This document shows positions 31,936 to 35,463 of a stretch of 35,463 bases of DNA, in pieces (position 1 is the stretch's first letter; each line of letters opens with the position of its first letter). The position numbers and the translations under genes are program-made. The notes beneath the pieces are model-generated. The model ran no database searches. It was not told the DNA's origin and was given only the letters and a program-made list of their open reading frames with translations. The DNA is from Candidatus Dormiibacterota bacterium (GTDB taxonomy: Bacteria > Chloroflexota > Dormibacteria > Dormibacterales > Dormibacteraceae). Location of the stretch: NCBI GenBank assembly GCA_955652675.1, contig CATPBP010000216.1, forward strand, positions 1 through 35,463, written 5' to 3'.

Positions 31936-33149
31936 GCACGACAGTCCAGGAACCGCTCGGTGCTGAGTCGGCCACCCTGCGTGGGTGGCTCTCGGGCCTG
32001 CGCCGCCGGATACTTCAGGGAGACGTCGGATCGCTGCCGGTCATAGCCGGCCTGGTCCTGATCTGGGTCATCTTCTGGTTCCTGAACCCGAACTTCCTTT
32101 CGCCTCGCAACCTGACCAACCTGATGCTGCAGATCGCCGGTGTCGGCACCATCTCGGTCGGCATCGTGCTGGTGCTGCTGCTCGGTGAGATCGACCTCTC
32201 GGTCGGCGCGGTCAGCGGCGTCTGCGCCGCAGTCATGGCCGTGCTCAATGTCAAGCGTGGGATCCCGGCCCCGCTGGCGATCGCAATCGCTGTTCTGGTT
32301 GGCACCGCCATCGGTACTTTCCAGGGCTTCTGGTTCGCGCGCTTCCGCATTCCGTCTTTCGTCGTGACGCTGGCCGGGCTGCTCGCCTGGCAGGGTGCCC
32401 TGCTGCTGGTGCTGGGAACCACGGGCACGATCAATCTGCTCAATCCGACCATCGACGCCCTCACGGGTACCTTCCTCTCGCCTGTGGGCGGCTGGGCCCT
32501 GGCGATCGTGGCACTCGGGTTCTACGCCGCGACGGGTGTCTTGGGCCGCCGCCGCCGAACGGCGGCCGGCCTGGACCTGCCTCCGGTGCAGGCCTTCGCG
32601 GCCAGGATCGCTGTGGCGGCCGTGCTTGTGGCGGTCTCCGTCCTGGTGCTGAATGGGGACCGCGGCGTCCCACTGGCGCTCTTGATCCTCCTCGCATTCG
32701 TTGTGTTCTTCGACTACATCGTTCGCCGGACTCGCTTCGGGCGCTACGTTCTCGCGGTCGGGGGCAACGCCGAGGCCGCGCGCCGGGCAGGCATCTCGGT
32801 GAACGGTATTCGGATCGCGGTCTTCGCTCTGGCCAGCACCATGGCCGCCTGTGGCGGCATCCTGCTGGCCTCGCGCCTGCTGGCGGTCAACCAGTCCTCC
32901 GGGGGCAGCGACCTGCTGCTGAACTCAATCGCTGCGGCGGTGATCGGCGGGACGAGCCTCTTCGGAGGACGGGGCTCGGTCTGGTCGGCGCTGACCGGCT
33001 CCCTGGTGATCGTCTCCATCTCCAACGGCATGGACCTGCTGGCGCTGTCCTCGGCGATCAAGTTCTTGATCACCGGCGGCGTCCTGCTGGCGGCGGTCAC
33101 GATCGACGCCGTGGCTCGCCAGGGGAGGCAGTCCGCCGGCCGAGCCTGA
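31932..33149 (+). CDS. xylH: Sugar ABC transporter permease, XylH type
   Basis: The 405-residue protein starts with a GTG overlapping the ATPase stop. About ten hydrophobic segments are seen, starting LPVIAGLVLIWVIFWFLNPNF. The family landmarks FLSPRNLTNLMLQIAGVGTISVGIVLVLLLGEIDLSVGA (shown here by position 32095-32210) and YVLAVGGNAEAARRAGI with the coupling helix, then IGGTSLFGGRGSVWSALTG, place it in the CUT2 permease family (XylH, RbsC, MglC). It forms the channel for the sugar delivered by the XylF-like protein. Confidence 0.93.
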   Translation: MSTTVQEPLGAESATLRGWLSGLRRRILQGDVGSLPVIAGLVLIWVIFWFLNPNFLSPRNLTNLMLQIAGVGTISVGIVLVLLLGEIDLSVGAVSGVCAAVMAVLNVKRGIPAPLAIAIAVLVGTAIGTFQGFWFARFRIPSFVVTLAGLLAWQGALLLVLGTTGTINLLNPTIDALTGTFLSPVGGWALAIVALGFYAATGVLGRRRRTAAGLDLPPVQAFAARIAVAAVLVAVSVLVLNGDRGVPLALLILLAFVVFFDYIVRRTRFGRYVLAVGGNAEAARRAGISVNGIRIAVFALASTMAACGGILLASRLLAVNQSSGGSDLLLNSIAAAVIGGTSLFGGRGSVWSALTGSLVIVSISNGMDLLALSSAIKFLITGGVLLAAVTIDAVARQGRQSAGRA

Positions 33150-33344
33150 ACCCCAATCACGCTGCGCGAGCGTCCTGCGACCCGAGCGGCGGATCATGGC
33201 GGCGGCTCCCGGGCTCCGTCAGGTCCTTGACTGGTCTGAGATCAAGGGGCAATACTCAGCGCTGGCGCGCTAGCGTCTCTAGTCGTAGTCGTTCGGATTT
33301 CGTCATAGAACGGCGCGGTCAGACGGTGGTAGGGAGGAGGGGAT

Positions 33345-35463
33345 ATGAGGTTTGCACGCCGGAGCTTGCTCCTGGTCGCCGTGGCGATCGTGACCATCGC
33401 CACTCTGGTTATCCCCGCGGGAGGATTGACCACGGCGACCGATACGGAATCGTCGGAATCCGACCGGGCGGCGAACCTTCTGTCGCAGATGACGCTCGAC
33501 GAGAAGCTGCAGCAGCTCCAGCTGCTCTCGGACGGCCAGATCACCGACGCGGACGCGAAGGCCGGCGTCGGCGCGGTCTTCAGCCTCACGGACCCGGCGA
33601 AGATCAACCACTTCCAGCATGTCGCGAAGGAGCAGTCGCGGCTGCACATCCCGATCCTGTTCGCCTACGACACGATCCACGGCTACCGCACGATCTTCCC
33701 CGTCCCACTGGGCGCCGCAAGCAGCTTCGATCCGTCCGTGGTGACCGCAGACGACACAGTCGCCGCTCGTGAGACGGCGACGGTCGGCATCAAGCAGATA
33801 TACAGCCCGATGGTCGACGTCTCGCACGAACCGCGCTGGGGGCGGATCGTGGAGGGTGCCGGCGAGGACCCGTACCTGGGCTCGGTCTTCGCCGCCGCTC
33901 GCGTCAAGGCCGCCCAGGGCACCGACTACTCCGCGCCCGACAAGGTGGTCGCCAGCGTCAAGCACCTCGCGGCGTATGGCCAGCCCGAAGGAGGGCGCGA
34001 GTACAACACCACCGACATGTCTGAGCAGCGGCTGCGCAACCTCTACCTGCCGCCGTTCAAGGCCACCGTCGACGCCGGAGTCGGCACCGCGATGTGCTCG
34101 TTCAACGCGATCAACGGCGTCCCCGGGTGCGCCAACCACCAGACCGAGACGGACATCCTCAAGCGCGAGTGGGGCTTCGGCGGTTTCATCGAATCCGACT
34201 ACACGGCTGTCGCCGAGCTCCGCGCCTGCCCGCCGAAGACGCCGGATAGCGGTCCGTGCGGCCATGGCGTCGCGGCTGACGGGCCCGACGCGGCGCAGGC
34301 AGCGCTGAACGCGGGCACCGACTCGGAGATGGTGAGCACGAACATCCGCGATTTCGGCAAGCAGCTGCTGGCGCAGGGCCGGATCTCGATGTCGCGGATC
34401 AACGACGCGGTGCGGCGGATACTGCTCGTGAAGTTCCGCGCCGGGCTCTTCGACCACCCATACGTCGATCAGGCCAAGGCCGTTGATCCGAAGAGCTTCT
34501 TGATGGCTGACGACCGCGCTGCGGCGCGCTCCGCGGCCGGGAAGTCGATGGTTCTGCTGAAGAACGACGGCCCGACGCTTCCGCTCGATCCCTCCAGGTC
34601 GGTCGCCGTGATCGGCCCGCTGGGCAACGACCAGCACGACATGCTGGGGCCGTGGTGGGGCCAGGGCCGCGATGCCGACGCCGTGTCGGTCTTGGACGGC
34701 ATCAAGGCGCAGAACTCCAAGACGACCTTCGCCCAAGGCTGCACGATCCTTGACGAGGAGCCGCCGAACAACCCGCCTGCCGATGAGTGCGGCTCGAACG
34801 CCGGATTCGACGCCGCGGTCACCGCGGCGCAGGCCGCCGACCAGGTCGTGCTGGCACTCGGCGAGAGCCGGGGGATGAGCGGCGAGGCCGCGTCACGCGT
34901 CGAGATCGACCTCCCGGGCAGGCAGCAGGAGCTCATCGACCGGATCAAGGCGCTGAAGAAACCGTTCGTGGTGGTGCTGTTCAATGGCCGCCCGCTGACG
35001 CTGAAGAGCGTCGACGCTTCCTCGCCGGCGATCCTCGAGTCCTGGTTCCCGGGCGTCGAGGCGGGCAACGCGGTCGCCGACGTGCTGTTCGGCAAGGTCA
35101 ACCCGGGCGGCAAGCTGCCAGTCTCCTTCCCGCGCGAGCTCGGCCAGATCCCGATCTACTACAACCACGAGCCCACCGGGCGACCGTGCGACCCCACCTC
35201 CAAGTACAACTCGCGCTACCGCGACCTCCCGTCGTGCGATCCGCTGTACGCGTTCGGCTTTGGGCTCAGCTACACGAAGTTCTCAGTGACCAACCTCCGC
35301 CTCAACACCCAGAGCGTCTCCAAGGACGGCAAGGTCACCGCCTCGGTGGACGTCGCCAACACCGGCAGCCGCAACGGAGGCGACGTGGTCCAGCTCTACA
35401 TACATGACCCGGTCGCGAGCATCTCGCAGCCGGTGCGCCGGCTGCGCGGGTTCCAGCGGGTGC
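33345..35463 (+). CDS. bglX: Secreted GH3 beta-glucosidase (BglX-like), 3' end outside window
   Basis: About 706 residues are visible and the frame is open at the window end. The ATG at 33345 follows GGGAGGAGGGG. An N-terminal signal (RRSLLLVAVAIVTIATLVI) directs export. The GH3 N-domain shows DEKLQQLQLL, FAYDTIHGYRTIFPVPLG, EPRWGRIVEGAGEDPYLGS, VKHLAAYGQPEGGREYN and WGFGGFIESDY with nucleophile Asp285. The C-domain has SMVLLKNDGPTLPLD and GESRGMSGEAASR with the likely acid/base Glu514. A fibronectin-III-like domain begins after FGFGLSYTKF. It hydrolyses beta-linked glucosides or xylosides outside the cell. It follows xylH by 195 bases and may be co-regulated with the importer. Confidence 0.94.
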   Translation, partial: MRFARRSLLLVAVAIVTIATLVIPAGGLTTATDTESSESDRAANLLSQMTLDEKLQQLQLLSDGQITDADAKAGVGAVFSLTDPAKINHFQHVAKEQSRLHIPILFAYDTIHGYRTIFPVPLGAASSFDPSVVTADDTVAARETATVGIKQIYSPMVDVSHEPRWGRIVEGAGEDPYLGSVFAAARVKAAQGTDYSAPDKVVASVKHLAAYGQPEGGREYNTTDMSEQRLRNLYLPPFKATVDAGVGTAMCSFNAINGVPGCANHQTETDILKREWGFGGFIESDYTAVAELRACPPKTPDSGPCGHGVAADGPDAAQAALNAGTDSEMVSTNIRDFGKQLLAQGRISMSRINDAVRRILLVKFRAGLFDHPYVDQAKAVDPKSFLMADDRAAARSAAGKSMVLLKNDGPTLPLDPSRSVAVIGPLGNDQHDMLGPWWGQGRDADAVSVLDGIKAQNSKTTFAQGCTILDEEPPNNPPADECGSNAGFDAAVTAAQAADQVVLALGESRGMSGEAASRVEIDLPGRQQELIDRIKALKKPFVVVLFNGRPLTLKSVDASSPAILESWFPGVEAGNAVADVLFGKVNPGGKLPVSFPRELGQIPIYYNHEPTGRPCDPTSKYNSRYRDLPSCDPLYAFGFGLSYTKFSVTNLRLNTQSVSKDGKVTASVDVANTGSRNGGDVVQLYIHDPVASISQPVRRLRGFQRV

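Noticed and set aside
33225-33260. TTGACT and AATACT boxes as a promoter for the GH3 gene
   Set aside because: The spacing is 18 bases and the -10 match is only 4 of 6; too weak to list as a feature.

Overview
The window is GC-rich (about 60-65 %), gene-dense bacterial DNA. GTG starts, strong AGGAGG-type ribosome binding sites and 4-base ATGA/GTGA overlaps are frequent. A Ddn-type (F420-dependent) reductase, a single-domain XylG, an Asp-box propeller protein and several VOC, RibD-C and DUF families point to a soil Actinomycetota or Chloroflexota member. This placement is inference, because there is no rRNA or marker gene here. I saw no tRNA, CRISPR array, IS element or prophage.

Layout. 1-2.1 kb (minus): the start of a DapB-like gene, a polytopic membrane protein and a lipoprotein. 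2.3-7.5 kb (plus): a compact cluster of small membrane protein, alpha-dioxygenase-type heme peroxidase and SGNH/GDSL hydrolase, then an MDR reductase 90 bases on. This looks like a lipid-release and fatty-acid alpha-oxidation module and is the most interesting system in the window. 7.5-16.4 kb: housekeeping and accessory genes, including PhnB-like VOC, DUF5996 plus UBP zinc finger, a Ddn-type reductase, a heterodimeric ABC exporter with one degenerate ATP site, a tiny Cys-rich zinc protein, a RibD-C reductase, a methyltransferase and an SRPBCC protein. 16.4-19 kb: cupin, an ABC-2 permease without an ATPase, and an overlapping clan-A-like glycoside hydrolase. 19.2-25.3 kb: a LacI regulator with an autoregulatory, apparently near-leaderless promoter, divergent from a 1557-residue protein made of an Asp-box beta-propeller and four repeats of about 120 residues.

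25.4-29.4 kb: a methyltransferase whose homologous N-terminus extends beyond any usual start codon, a VOC protein, a YciI-like protein, and then a decayed stretch with three broken minus-strand genes (an S53 peptidase, a RibD-C/DHFR-like protein and methylmalonate-semialdehyde dehydrogenase mmsA). Two of them keep both ends and have lost the middle. A DUF1801 gene follows. 29.4-35.5 kb (plus): a 544-base regulatory region with direct repeats, a xylFGH-type sugar ABC importer, and a secreted GH3 beta-glucosidase running off the window end. Together these suggest extracellular cleavage of plant beta-glycans followed by monosaccharide uptake.

All calls come from reading the translated sequence and remembered family signatures. 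No database search was run, so family names are recognition and not computed hits.
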